From positions 151,001 through 215,000 of the forward strand of contig CAJQUW010012705.1 of assembly GCA_907163375.1 (NCBI GenBank): DNA of 64,000 nt, in the 5' to 3' direction. The position numbers and the translations under genes are program-made. This DNA is from Prostheceraeus crozeri. Lineage: Eukaryota > Platyhelminthes > Polycladida > Euryleptidae. Below, in pieces: positions 1 through 12,515 of the stretch (the first letter of the stretch is position 1; each line of letters begins with the position of its first letter). A model generated the notes under the pieces. It was not told the origin of the DNA, made no database searches, and saw only the letters and a program-made list of their open reading frames with translations.

Positions 1-3000
1 CAATAAACCATATTTTCAGAAGTGAAGACATTTGTCAATCAATATTGATCAGCGACAGCAATCTTAGAAACACAATGCTGGCGTTTCTATCCATTCATAA
101 TTTCTTAATAGAGTGTTAAAATACCGCCAAGATGTGGTCACCAATCCAGTCAAACTCATGATTGACTTCAAAACATCCATTAGTAGGCTCCGATCTGAAT
201 CCGTGGTTAATGGTATGGTCAAGATGTTTCTTTAAAGCACAAGAGCTGTTGTGTCAATATTGACGCAATTCCATTATGGCTGTGATTTTACAATTTTAGT
301 TACTTGGTCCATCGATAAGAAAGTTGGGTTTAAAATTACGCCATAAAACCAAGTTGTTTGAGTTAAGACCTCTGATAAGAAGTATGAATACGATGGAGGT
401 GAAAGAGTGTAAAAGAAGAAATACGTGAAATTTTGTGAAATACGTTTCAGGCGGAATTAACATCGCCAGCATTATAGATATTTTGAAAAGGAATTTGTTC
501 ACCGAGTCTGTTGATTGAAAATTGTTGACTTCATAGTTATCCATTTAGAATGTTTGCATCTATATTGACATAGTTTCCCCGCAAAAATGAAGGAGAGAAA
601 CGTAGCTAGAGTCCAAAGAAAAATATGTACATTACAATCAACAGATTCTCAGATCAATATTTTGTCAGCAACTATCAATTTGAAGGAAGCATTGAAAGGC
701 GCTGTAGAAATTAGAGACTTCATTGCCGTTGAAAATAAAATGTTTTGTTAAATTCATCAGTCTGAAAGCAGTCATAGGTGAACAACATGATGACACACAA
801 AACAAATTAAGATCATCAGAACGCAAAGACAAAAGTTTATCAAGGGCGTGATTGAAGTTCAAAAACAGATCCAAGGAAGTCAAGAAATATTTGCTTGAAT
901 TTTCATTGATTTTCTCATTCTTTTTTTCAACGGAAATCAAATTCAACCAATCATTCATTTTCTCAACTTTGCTCCTCCCAATGCATGAAGCAACACTAAC
1001 AATTTCGGGGTAGGGCAACTTTACAGGTGACTAGCACATTTGGGTGGTGTCGAATCCTCATCAAAACTTTGTAAAAAATGGACTAAAAATGGTCTTAAAA
1101 ATACGGGAAAGTCTCGAAAAGAAATTTAAATAGCATGCGTTCTCAGCAATATCTAAAGCCTATGTATTTGTTCACACTTTTGCCGGAAAATGTAAAGCCT
1201 CCGACAGCTTGAAAGCAGCCCTTTCCCACGAATTGCCTGAAGCTATTGACTTTCCGGCTATACCTTCTATAGATAGGTTTTAGATGCTGCAAAGAATGCC
1301 TCTGCTATTTTGATTTTATTTCATAGTTCATTAAATACACATATGCGCCGCATCAATAGAATCGTATTGCGAGAAATTAGAGGCGCAATTTTGTCCCGAA
1401 GATTTGACTCAACCCGATCGCTACCCAAATTTTTCTAACCAACTAAAAACAAAGTCAATTTATCCAATGAAGAGAACTGCGTTATTCAATCTAAAATGGA
1501 ATCTGTATATTCTTCGAAATGAAATTGATTGTTATATAAGAAACCTAGATGAATGCCACCGCTTTAGATGGCGAACTTTCTTTGGCTCAATTTCAGCAGA
1601 TTTTACAGTGAATTTCAAAAGCTATTACCTGGAAGTATCTTCCGTGCGCACTTGAGGTACATTTAAGACTTCTTCACTGGTCATTTCTTTGCGATTGACT
1701 AAAGCTATTAGCATCATTATGTTCAAGTTGACTCTTACATTGGAAATGAAGGTGAAAATTTTCCAGAAATCTGTCTAAAATGCTGTCTCTCAGAATAACG
1801 TCATCTATGAAAGATCATGCAAAAATTGACACTCTCTTGAGAAACAACTTTTAACAATCACATTTTAAAATAGCACAAAAACGTCCAATTTATTGCAGGT
1901 ACTGCCTTTTTTAAGACGGTATTTCATTGTTTCAACAGGTGTGAGTATACATGAATTTCTGAGGAATTCAGCAAATGGACGAAAAAACAGCACGCAAAAG
2001 AAAAACACCTTCACACCCTACGTCAGCATGCTGATATTATGCAACAATAGCCTGAGGTATAATGATGTCAAGATTTCATTGTGAAAGTTGAACTCAGTGA
2101 ATAACTTACCTTAGTCTTTGCATGCACGTAAACATTTTTTACCTATGGTATTTGTCATATAATTTAATGTAAATTGATTGAAACTTAGTATCTTGCAAAT
2201 CCTATTTCTTTTTGAATCGTCGAAAATCATGTCAAAATATGGCAGACAATGAGTTCTACATATCACTATGCCAAAATAAAAAAGCATCTTTTCTTTAAAA
2301 GCGCAACATTGAAATGTACACGCGTAAAATTTAGCTGTATGCATCAGATTACATTCCTACATTAAAACTACTTTCATTGCTAAATTCATCATTTGAAACG
2401 ATAACTGATGAAAAGATGTAACAAACGAATTATGCAGAAAACAAGTGAGGATTTCAATATTTTTAGGTAGATACTCTGAATTATTAGGCCATGATTTTTT
2501 TCATTATTACCATTGTATGCATGTTGGTGGCAAATTGAATGATCATTTCTAGTGGATGAATGAGAGAGTTAGCGCGTGAATATTTTTGATGCATTTGTTA
2601 TCAATCATGTATCAGCTCTAATCAAGTGTTATTTTGCATTGAATTAGAAAGTAGATCGCGTCTACAATCAATTGGAATGAAAGCAATCTACATGCATTTA
2701 TAGCTGGAATACATGTATAAAAATTGTAGCCTGGAAATTGAGTAACTGCGGTTTTCATTGAAAAGGACTAATTATAAAGACGTAGTGCATTGCGATGATG
2801 AGATTAGTGTTTTGAGAAGGAAGATTGTCGCTAGTGATTTGAAGACTGAGAATTACGAGAGTGAATCAAAGAAAACATCAATTCTGTAGCTTCATAGATA
2901 AAACAAATCGCAATGGTCTGTTACCATGTAACGCTTGTGAGAACAAACTCTGCAGATAGCATTTGATTTTGTTTCCATTCCATTAAAGTTCAGCCATTAC

Positions 3001-6000
3001 AAAAGATCATTTACGACCATAGGTTTCCTAAAATGCAAATATTGATGTAATGATGTAAGGGCATAGCTTCCGCCATGAGTGTGTAAATGCGGAACTTATA
3101 ACAAGGACAAGTGTTTTCATATGACCATTGTATAGCCTCCTTTCATGGAGAAGTGATCTATTGAGTACTGTTGAATAGGGAGTCTGGCATTCGATCTGAA
3201 TTCTGTAAATTGTTCTGATGCCAAGTGGCTGCTCTAATCCATCCATTTTCTAAAGAACGAAAGACTAGAATGCAACATTTCTTCGAATCGTAGCCGCGGC
3301 TACTACTAAAAATAATCGGTTGTGATAGTAGCTCCTGATCTAGCGCAGCTACTATTTAAAAGTTCCACCGGACTCACATAAATATCGTTAATATTTGGCT
3401 TTTTTGTGACATTTATCGGACGTTAAATTTGCTGTTGACCATGCTCATGAATAGAAATTCACGTGGCAGAATAAGTGATGAATTCATGTAGGCTACAGCC
3501 GAGTTCTTGAACGATGTTATGACATCCAAACTGACAAAATATTCAGTCAGTTTATCAATTAGTTTTTGAATTGTACCTTACAGGTCAACCTTTCAAAATG
3601 AGCAACATGTTGCTTAACATGTAGTATTCCTTAATGTGTCTATATCTGGTCAGTGCATTTCTTCGTCTGGCATTTTATAATGTCGAGACATTTTTGTAAA
3701 TGATTTTTTGCAGATATTTCCTTGTTACAGTGTTCTATTGTGGAATTCATATTCAACCTTTGCTATGTTGATATTCGTCTATACTGATTGAAAGATGCCA
3801 GCGATCGCTCTACAATTTTCATGTGATGCTAGACATAGACTCATATTAACACTCGGAGTGGTGGCTGTCTTCATGTACATAGAAACATGCGATAGTGTCA
3901 AGCAGCTTTCATGTTAGATCAGTAGTTTCCGGTAGTAGAGGCTATTATTCGAGGACGGTTATTATTCAAAGAAATGTCATGAGTTACATTTTGTTTTCAT
4001 CTACGTGTGCAAGGATTTTGGGAATATTAAAGGAAACTGGACTTTCGTGCCATTTTGTATCCTTTTCCGCATCCGAATGATATCATGATGTGTATTTTAC
4101 ATATCAAGCTCTAACATATCGGAACGCTTCTCAAATATAATAAATCTTAATATAATAAGCAACAGAGAAAACACTTCATGTTTATCCATGTCAGTAGGCC
4201 TAAATATGCCCTCGTAAGTTTTCATTTTCATTTAGATAAAAATTAAAGCAATTAATTATCACTTTAACTGTACTTATTTATTTTCTATGCATTCTGATCA
4301 ACATGCTGCTCCGATTTTATGTATTCAGGATAAGTTCTACAACATAATAACTAAGAGATTGCAGAGTGCCAATTCAACCGAGAATACATCAGAAAAATAT
4401 TCTCGGATGAAAAATTTTTAAGAGTAAATTTCCTTTACGGCCGTAGATGCCACGTTTGTACATGCCATTAGCTTGTTCAGTCACTCTGCTAGATTCATGA
4501 GCCAGTTTGGACCTCTCTGAGTAGCATTGACTGAGTCACTGTAGGAAGAAGTGTTGCGTAGACAGCTGCCATGGAATTCTGCACTTAAATCTGTTCAAAT
4601 CAAGGCATTTTCCAACCTGTATCCACATGAGTTGACAATAACCCTGATATCAAATTAATAATGTGATACTATCTGTTTAGAAGTCTCCGCTACTGATGTC
4701 TTAAAAATAATTATCCGTCAAAATCATATTACAAATTAGAATAAAGAAAATTGCGAAATGAAACCATTAAAAGACTTTTATTTGTAAGACCATTTAACCT
4801 TCTATATTAAAGTGTTGGTCACTTATACATCATATTGGACAACATCTCGTTTAAACAATAACTATCAAATACATTTAAAGAATTTCTCAAGTGCAGCATG
4901 AACAAATTCGCCTCAGGCATTTGCGTTAACTGGTGATTAACTGATAAGCCTGAAATCATAAAGATCTGAAGATTAATTAATCAGAACTATCGCCAAAATT
5001 CATTCAGTAATAAAGATTGTACATACTCAATAGAACATGGCATGAAATGAATGATATCTTTCCATGATGGACCACCCTGTCACTCAGCCTATGGGCATTG
5101 CTTTCAATTTTACAAACTTCAAACTTTACAATGCACAGTGTACGTTTCATTTATCTTTGACCATCTTCTCCAATGAGGCATGAAGACGGCCTCCCATGTA
5201 CCATGTGGATGTTCACAAGACCGTTGCATCAATTACTGATTTCACGCCCTTATATTTATGATGTTTGATTTATACGCAACGCCCACGTCAACTCTCAATG
5301 TCAAATATTCAAGATTCACTGGCTCGCCAAAATCGAATACAATACAGATATAATTGTCTTCCATTAACTTGGTTCATTTAATTTTCTTCCATTGTCTTCC
5401 AATTAACAATTGAAAAGTTAGTGAATCACGGGACGAGAAAGGATTTTGGGTGCAAACCGTGGGCAGAAGTGTTAAGTAATAAGTAAAGCATGAAAAATTG
5501 ATAGTGAGCGTTTGATAAAAGTATGTAATTCAGGTAAAGATGGTCAATTGGTGCAGAGAACGACGTGCTCTTCACACGAGTAATATTGCGGAGAAAAGTG
5601 AGAAACAGCAATTACACACGTCAGGTCATGCTCATTTTTCGGCACTATAATTTCCAATGTCCAAGTGAGAAGATGTTTTTACTTCTTATAGCTATGATGT
5701 TTTAGGAGAACGATCTTTAAAATGGCTATTCAGGTTTTTGAAAATGACTTTGATTGTTGTTCTACAACTGTCTATCTAGGGTTCGCTGTTATTTGACTAT
5801 CTAAAGCACTTTCAAAGTGGATATTTGGGGAGAAGAGCCAAATATTTTAAGTTACTTTTACTCGTAAAAAATTAGAATTGGAATTAGATTAATTATATTG
5901 GTGACAAATTATGTTTTGTAATATAATTAGTATCGTGTCGGTAACGCAAAATAGTGTTGAGTAAGTGATTTCTATTTCAAAAATTCTGCTAATTTAGAAA

Positions 6001-7008
6001 TGAGAGACTATTAAGGAATACTTGAACTTGTGAATTAACCAATGCTGAAGAAAACAAATCGCAGTCGTCCATCCTATATTGATGATTATCTATGCAAGTT
6101 TTTCGGGATCAGATAAGTAGAGTAATCCTATGTTTTTAATTTCTTGATGAAAACGTGCATCTTTTGAGTAAAGTTGAAATTATCAAGTATAGAAGTAATA
6201 GGAGCAAATTATCATATTAATGCAACAAAATGTGAGGAGCTACATGCAAGAAAGCTATTAACGTGTCTTTGTAAGCAGCTGTATATAATAATATGTGTAC
6301 ATAACAATATATAGATAGCGAACTGGAGAAACGAAGAAGCTTTCTAACAAGTTTCTATACATTGTACAAGACTCAATGGAAAATGAACAATTTTGACTAA
6401 CATGAATAATATCAATAAGAAATTTGCAAAATATCTGAGGTTGTGCGAATAAAACTTATACCTCATGAGGAGATGCTTGAAAGATTTACCTGCTTAGCTT
6501 TTGATTTATTTTGCATGTTGCCATTTTAGACAATAGAATTCGCTAAGAAATTGAAGATGATACAGCTAATATGAATGATGAATGATGGATATTCATCAAG
6601 CGAAAGATATCTATGTATAGAATTGGACTTCCCCTTGCAAGTAACTTATGTGATTTACTTCTTTATTTCTTTAGTGATTGATAATTTAGTAGCTGAAGAT
6701 CCTTTACTAGTTTCATGTACCTGAAGAAAAAAGCCGCTCTAAAAATACAATTTGATCAGTAGTTTTGATTTATTTTTTTCTACTTTTTAAAGTTGGGTCG
6801 ACTAGTCCTTTTACAAGCATCGTGTATCCTTCTATGTGCTAGAGCATGGATCTTGATGTCTTCAGCATTAATTGTATTTTTCCAATTGGTTTCAGGATTT
6901 TTAATATCTGTTAATACTGTTTCTCAATTTCTATGAAAAATATCAAGAGGAGGATCTTCAACTTCCACTACAATTCTTTAGGAAGAGAGACACCTACATC
7001 TCATTTCT
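1..7008. other. AT-rich stretch with no supported gene
   Basis: Open frames here are short (the longest is 117 codons, minus strand, about 665-1018) and match no family I know. None has a recognisable domain or a paired splice acceptor and donor. A short frame around 1150-1285 (+) has protein-like composition but ends at a stop and could be old transposon debris. I see no RNA gene or clear repeat. This is probably intergenic or intronic sequence. Confidence 0.5.
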
Positions 7009-7281
7009 ATGTTTTCAAAAAAGCCAAAGAAGTCAATTAGATCTTTGGAAGAAAGAATTGAAGAACACAAGAGAAATTTAAGAAAATTTGACACGCATTC
7101 AGAAATATCCAATCATATCGTAAACGAAGACTATCAGTTCAATTGGAGTTCTAAGAAAATCATTGACAAAGAAAGTAATTATAAAAGCAGAGTGGTAAAG
7201 GAGGCAATATGGAGCAGACATCATAGAAGTGGAAACAAGGTGAAGTTCATTTTAAGCAGTGCATGGGATGATGTGATCTAG
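7009..7281 (+). pseudogene. C-terminal GIY-YIG fragment of a Penelope-like element
   Basis: The 90-codon frame reads like the last part of a GIY-YIG endonuclease domain from a Penelope-like retroelement. It has an RSLEERIEEHK helix, a histidine in SNHIV, a KIIDKESNYKSRVVKEAIW segment carrying the conserved late glutamate, and an LSSAWDDVI tail. The GIY and YIG strands that should precede it are not readable, so this is a 5'-truncated relic. PLEs insert through reverse transcription and usually leave 5'-truncated copies. The tail differs from the intact copies at 59-64 kb, so it belongs to another lineage. The first Met is arbitrary. The element class is secure; the exact clade is not. Confidence 0.75.
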
Positions 7282-10200
7282 GATATCTTGATAAACAAGT
7301 GACACAGTTTTAACATCGAGGACTAGATAACTTTGAAAAATTGAACCTTCCTTTTCTACATCCGTGATCATGCTGTCCGTTGGCCAGCGAAATATATCCG
7401 GAAAATAATAAACTAATGACAACATTTTGGCCCTTTCTCTAAATATTTAAATCTCATTTCTATGTAAAAGGAAAAAGTTTTTGACCAATGCAATAGTATC
7501 TAATAAAAATTAGACTAACCAAGTCAAAAGAATATAATCTTGTCTTGAAAAAGTAGCATAACAGATTTTCCCCGACAATAATATGTTAATGACTATATAA
7601 TATAACTGGATAAGCAGTTGCAAATAATTGCTTCTCGCTGCAGACAGCTCAATCCTAAATCTATGCGGCATATTAAGAAAGTGTATAAAGATGACAATAT
7701 ATCTTAAATCATTAAATTCTATCTTTGTTATCCAATATTGATAAGAGATTAATTATTTACATCATATTTAAAGAGGAAATCTGACAGGGTATCTAGAATC
7801 CACACAATGACACTATCCAAATAAGGTTCTGATTAAGAACAAAGAAGTTGATTTATCTTACCTCATAGTCATCATTCTTAGCAGCTAGAGTCTTCTTAAA
7901 TGCAGTTAACTTAGAAAGGGACAATTCACTTCTCACTTGTTTTGACCAAGTGAATTTGCTTTTTCGAACGCAGCTGTTTGAGAGAAAGTGACTGAACGGA
8001 CCTCGACCAATAGGAAGTCAGGTCTGAATAAGGATGAACGAGGGGCTGACGGAATTGAAAAGCAATTTATCATTCTATTACCAAACAATTGACAGAGGGA
8101 AGTCTGATGATGCAACACTCTATTGTTAACTCATTACAATGCATCTCACTTAAAGGTACAACGTTGGCGGTCCTAACGGACCGACTTCTCATTGGTTCGA
8201 GTTGACGAAAATATGCGTGTTATCCTCATTCCCACGACCTCGGCGGTAAAATACTTTGAAGGCCAAGCAAGGCCTGACATCTCCATAACCTAGTCGGAAA
8301 TGGGGGCTACTGGGGAGCAGGGAGATCGAAATCCTTTCACACGTCGTCACAGGTCGTTGATTTTGTGGAATGTCGTCTGAATAAATGAAGACGAAAGAAT
8401 GCGGAAGAGGAAGTCGGCAATGGATTACGCACCACGAAGTGCATGTGCCATGGCGAACTGTGACAGTAGTTTTCAAAAGGAATGACAGAAAATATACATC
8501 GTGGAGGGTATGGAATGCAAACTGCATATTTTTGTTGATGCCTTGATTTGAACACAAAAAAGCACTCGTATAGAGTCATACATCGGGAGGTATATTGTTA
8601 AGGAAAGGGTATATTAACCAAATAGGGCGCAAAAAATAATACTTTTCTGAAGTTTCAAAACAAATAGAGCTGGTTTTTACTTACTCTGTATTGAGAACGG
8701 AGATAGCTCATTCAATATCTCGATGACATTTCATAGATTATTCATAGACATCATTCGATATCTCAATTACTATGTAGCATGAAGCAAGCCGAATAAGCAA
8801 GAAGCAAGACTTCTGGATGAAGTTCAACGACGTTCATTTTCATTAATTTTTATCCAAATTGATCCTCTATCAGATAACTTGACAGATATTCGTATTTTGA
8901 TAATATATTTTGTACGCTTATGAAAAGATTGAGCAGCAATACGCGTGATAACTCATTCAAGATATGGAATAATTCTGCGATAAATACATGATCCTTACTG
9001 AATTCATTTATGCGGATATCAAGAAGTATATTTCTTGATAATGACAGTGGTACTAAATAGTCGAAATGTAATAACCATCTTTTTGTACGATTTTGATAAA
9101 TTTACAATAGATAACTTGACTCTCTTCAAAACCTATTTTCAATCACTGTAAATAGCAATGTTAAGTGATGTCTATGGACAAGACACGAGAAAATGTCAAA
9201 AGTTATGTCTCATAGCCCCAATTATATGGAAATTGTCAATTTCATAATCAAACCGGTGGTCTAGAAAAAGTAGATTAACTGCAAAGTTCTAATCACAGAA
9301 TTTTAGAAAATTTCAAATTATTCAGAATCAGAAAATATTCAGAAGATTTTCGATTAATCATGCACTGAGTCGCCCGATTCGGAATCGATGAAAGTCGAAT
9401 ACCGACCGTCACTGATTAAAAGTCATTTCACTGCTTAAAAAATGGGATTTTGCCCTCGTTTTGTGTTTGATTATCAATTATTACATTGATTGAATAAATA
9501 AATCTCGAAGTTGATACTGGAAATTGAATTCAGTCCGTTGTGAAGTCAAATAGGTCATATGAAGTTTCCCAATTTTAATTTCATTGTACAAAAAACGTAA
9601 ATTATTAAACTACAACCAAGATACAACTCTAAATCTTGCGCGACTTTGGGACGAACCAAATGAGGCCGTTGCAGAGAAGCAAAGCAAGTAAATCAATTTC
9701 AGTTCAGAACAAAGGTGGAATATTGAGTCAAAAGCCAAAATCAAATGTCACGATTTATTCAAGAAAGTTTAAAATTATAATAGGATGAACGATTCGACAA
9801 CTAACTGTGTCCTTTATCAAGAGGGACTGAACGATATTATGCTCATACATTTCATGTATAAATTAATTGCAAATCAAGTCAAATACATCTGTCAATGTAG
9901 AATCAGTCACATTGCAAGTCGCTGGGTTCGAAAAGTTCATACAAGTTGATGCCAATTTCACATACATTTTGAAACCAACAATTGATAAGAGATTCTCGCA
10001 CACCGAAAACCATTCACGACCAAACTTGTACGAAGGATATCAAGAAATATTTTGTTATGTTGCATTAATCAACTAGATGCCAAACACATGAATAGATACG
10101 AAGGGATGTCAATATTAGTGTGCAAAATATACCAAATCTCTGTAAATATGCGAGAATATCGTATGAATTGCTGGTTTCAATTGCGAATTCGGTATTAATT

Positions 10201-12240
10201 TGCATGAAATTTTCGTATCCAGCGATTTACAAATGTATATTTACAGATATTTGGTGTGTTTTGCATGCAAAATTTGACTTCTTTTCATACATTGACTGCA
10301 TATTCATATACAGCATGTGTTTGGTATCTAGCGATGAGAACAGCTCCTGTGATTGGCTGATTACAAACAATACAATCAAAACATATTTGGGTACCTATCC
10401 CTCGTATGTGACGTGTTTGGTAGTGAGCGCCGAGCTGTTCACAGTGCATGCTACAATTCCAAGTCCACTGCAGCAAGGCCTAAACATAGAGATGCAACAC
10501 TATATTGATGAAGGACTAGAACAGACATGCAAATTAAAAGCAACGCTACGTCTTGGAATGCGTTGTTATGATGACGCACCTAAGCGATGGCGGCTTCCAG
10601 TGGTTGAAAATGGCTAGGAATCGGTATACCTTGTTAGTGCAATTTACAATTAAAGAGAAGTCGTCATTTTTCTTTAGAGCTAATGTCACTTCACGGCAAA
10701 AAATTTGCAACTATGACAGGTTTCAGTAATTTGAAAATTCTGAATTTCTGAACAAGAAGCTGAAATTGTCATCAACAAGAAACTGTTTGTAAGTCGAACT
10801 TTTACAAAAGTGAAAATTTGAATGGAGTTAATTTCTATGGGCTCGATATAAAAGAGGCCTGTTCCACCTTTGCGATTGACCATTAGAACCGATCCGCGCA
10901 ATCGATGCTTCTCTGACTTTAGTTTCATCGTTTCTTTTTAATAGCGTTACCTCTCTCAGATTTGTTAATAAAATATGCATGGGTCTTTAAGCACAAACCA
11001 AATCTCCTACCATTTATCCATAGTATCAATATGTAGGCTGCCATGGCACCTTGTTTGACAGTGGCAGCTTATTCAGAGTCATTTTCTGCAAAAAGTGCCA
11101 CATGGCCTAGCGCAATATCGGCAATTTCTCTATACTTCTTAACGCTTACTTAGAATCTTCACGCTCACATGTGAGAGCCTCAATCGTGTTGGGCATGTGA
11201 ATCACAAAACAAATTTTTTCGAGAGCAATTTTTTATGCACGTGACATGATCACATGATCATTGAGTTTTCCAAAGTGAATGCATGTCATGTAGCAGCAAT
11301 TTGCCACAAAAACATTATCTTTTTGTTTAATTTGTCAAGTCCATACATTTTAGGTGGCAACTAAATGGAAAGCAGTATGATTACAAGTAAGGTAATTCTT
11401 CCAAAGTCGACATTTTTGTCAAACCGAGGCAGACTAAGTCCTCAAACTTTCACAAAATATCGGCAACTACATATAAGTCCGGTATTCATTTATTTTGCTG
11501 ATGCGATAAATACTGTCCTGGAATTATAGGGTTATTTTAGATGATGAGGTAGACTTACTGAGAATAAACAGTGCGTTTTTTAATACCTATTAATTACCCC
11601 CTTCAAGTAATGTTGATATTTGTACTTCATACCAAAGTTAACCAGCACCAATTTCACAATTGTGCTATGACAGATGGTAGCAAGAAAAAATTAAACCTGG
11701 CTGCTTAGTTGGATTAATTTTCTAAGATATTCTAGTTGCCGTCAGTTATTTTGCGAACTAGTTGAATTCGCATTTGATTTGTGAATTAGCACATTTTAAC
11801 TGCATGTCGAACATATAAAATCTAACGGACCAACAAATACCAAAAATGATGCAATGAAATGAATTAATTACTTAATAAGCTACTCTCTCCTTAAAAGCGA
11901 CAAATATCTGAATTTCAACATTTCAATATTGTGCGCGTAATTTTGTCATATTTGTTCAATTCGTCAATTACAAGAAGTTCATTTTCCATATGATAAAAAA
12001 TCTAACAAGCAAGAATAAATTTGAGCCAATTCCATGCAAGGAAAACAAACGAAGAATGTTCGGAATGGACCTTGGCAGCAACTTCATCCGGTTTTGCTAC
12101 AAACAGACCGGTATTTTTGACTCGATCACATTTCTGCGTGTATTTAATGACTTCCACAGAGATAATTAGGTCTATCTGCTCACGAATTGCTGGTATAAGT
12201 AGTATATGTATGATATGGCAGAGGGCGGAAGGACCATAAT
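7282..12240. other. AT-rich stretch without identifiable gene
   Basis: Short unconvincing frames only. A moderately GC-richer patch at about 8160-8560 is open on the minus strand in two frames, which argues against either being a real gene. A 165-codon plus frame at 10120-10617 overlaps an imperfect inverted repeat (28-bp arms near 10120 and 10245) and has no recognisable domain. No RNA gene or intact mobile element is visible. Confidence 0.45.
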
Positions 12241-12515
12241 TCAATGCGAAAGTAAAACTGATTCAATACTCTCCCGATATGCATAATACCAAGTAAAATG
12301 AATAAAGAATAAAAAATGTCGCCAGACGTTTCGGGTCCAGACCCTTTGTCAATGGCAGAACACTTAATTATTACATATACACTTAATTATTAAGTGTTCT
12401 GTCATTGACAAGGGTCTGGACCCGAAACGTCTGGCTATATTTTTTATTCTTTATTCATTTTACTTGGCATTATACATATCGGGAGAGTATTGAACCAGTT
12501 TTACTTTCGCATTGA
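12241..12515. mobile_element. Palindromic MITE-like element with hammerhead-like motif in each arm
   Basis: This 275-bp unit is almost a perfect palindrome. The left arm (about 12241-12375) is the reverse complement of the right arm (about 12384-12515), with few mismatches around a short AT-rich centre. Each arm, read toward the outside, carries TTGACAA, a GGGTC-TG-GACCC hairpin, then GAAACGTCTGG. That order resembles a hammerhead ribozyme core (CUGANGA, stem II, GAAA), with two core positions changed. Hammerheads are known in PLE terminal repeats. CATAA occurs just outside both ends and may be a 5-bp target duplication. There is no coding capacity. The palindrome is certain; the ribozyme ancestry is inference. 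Confidence 0.75.

Noticed and set aside
665-1018. 117-codon minus-strand frame
   Set aside because: The composition is passable, but there is no family match, no splice acceptor or donor, and the flanks show no other exons.
8189-8579. Minus-strand frames of 122 and 80 codons
   Set aside because: Two overlapping frames are open at once and neither shows a domain or splice sites. This suggests base composition, not coding.
10120-10617. 165-codon plus-strand frame
   Set aside because: Long for this AT-rich background, but no recognisable domain, no splice signals, and its start lies in an imperfect inverted repeat. I treat it as chance.
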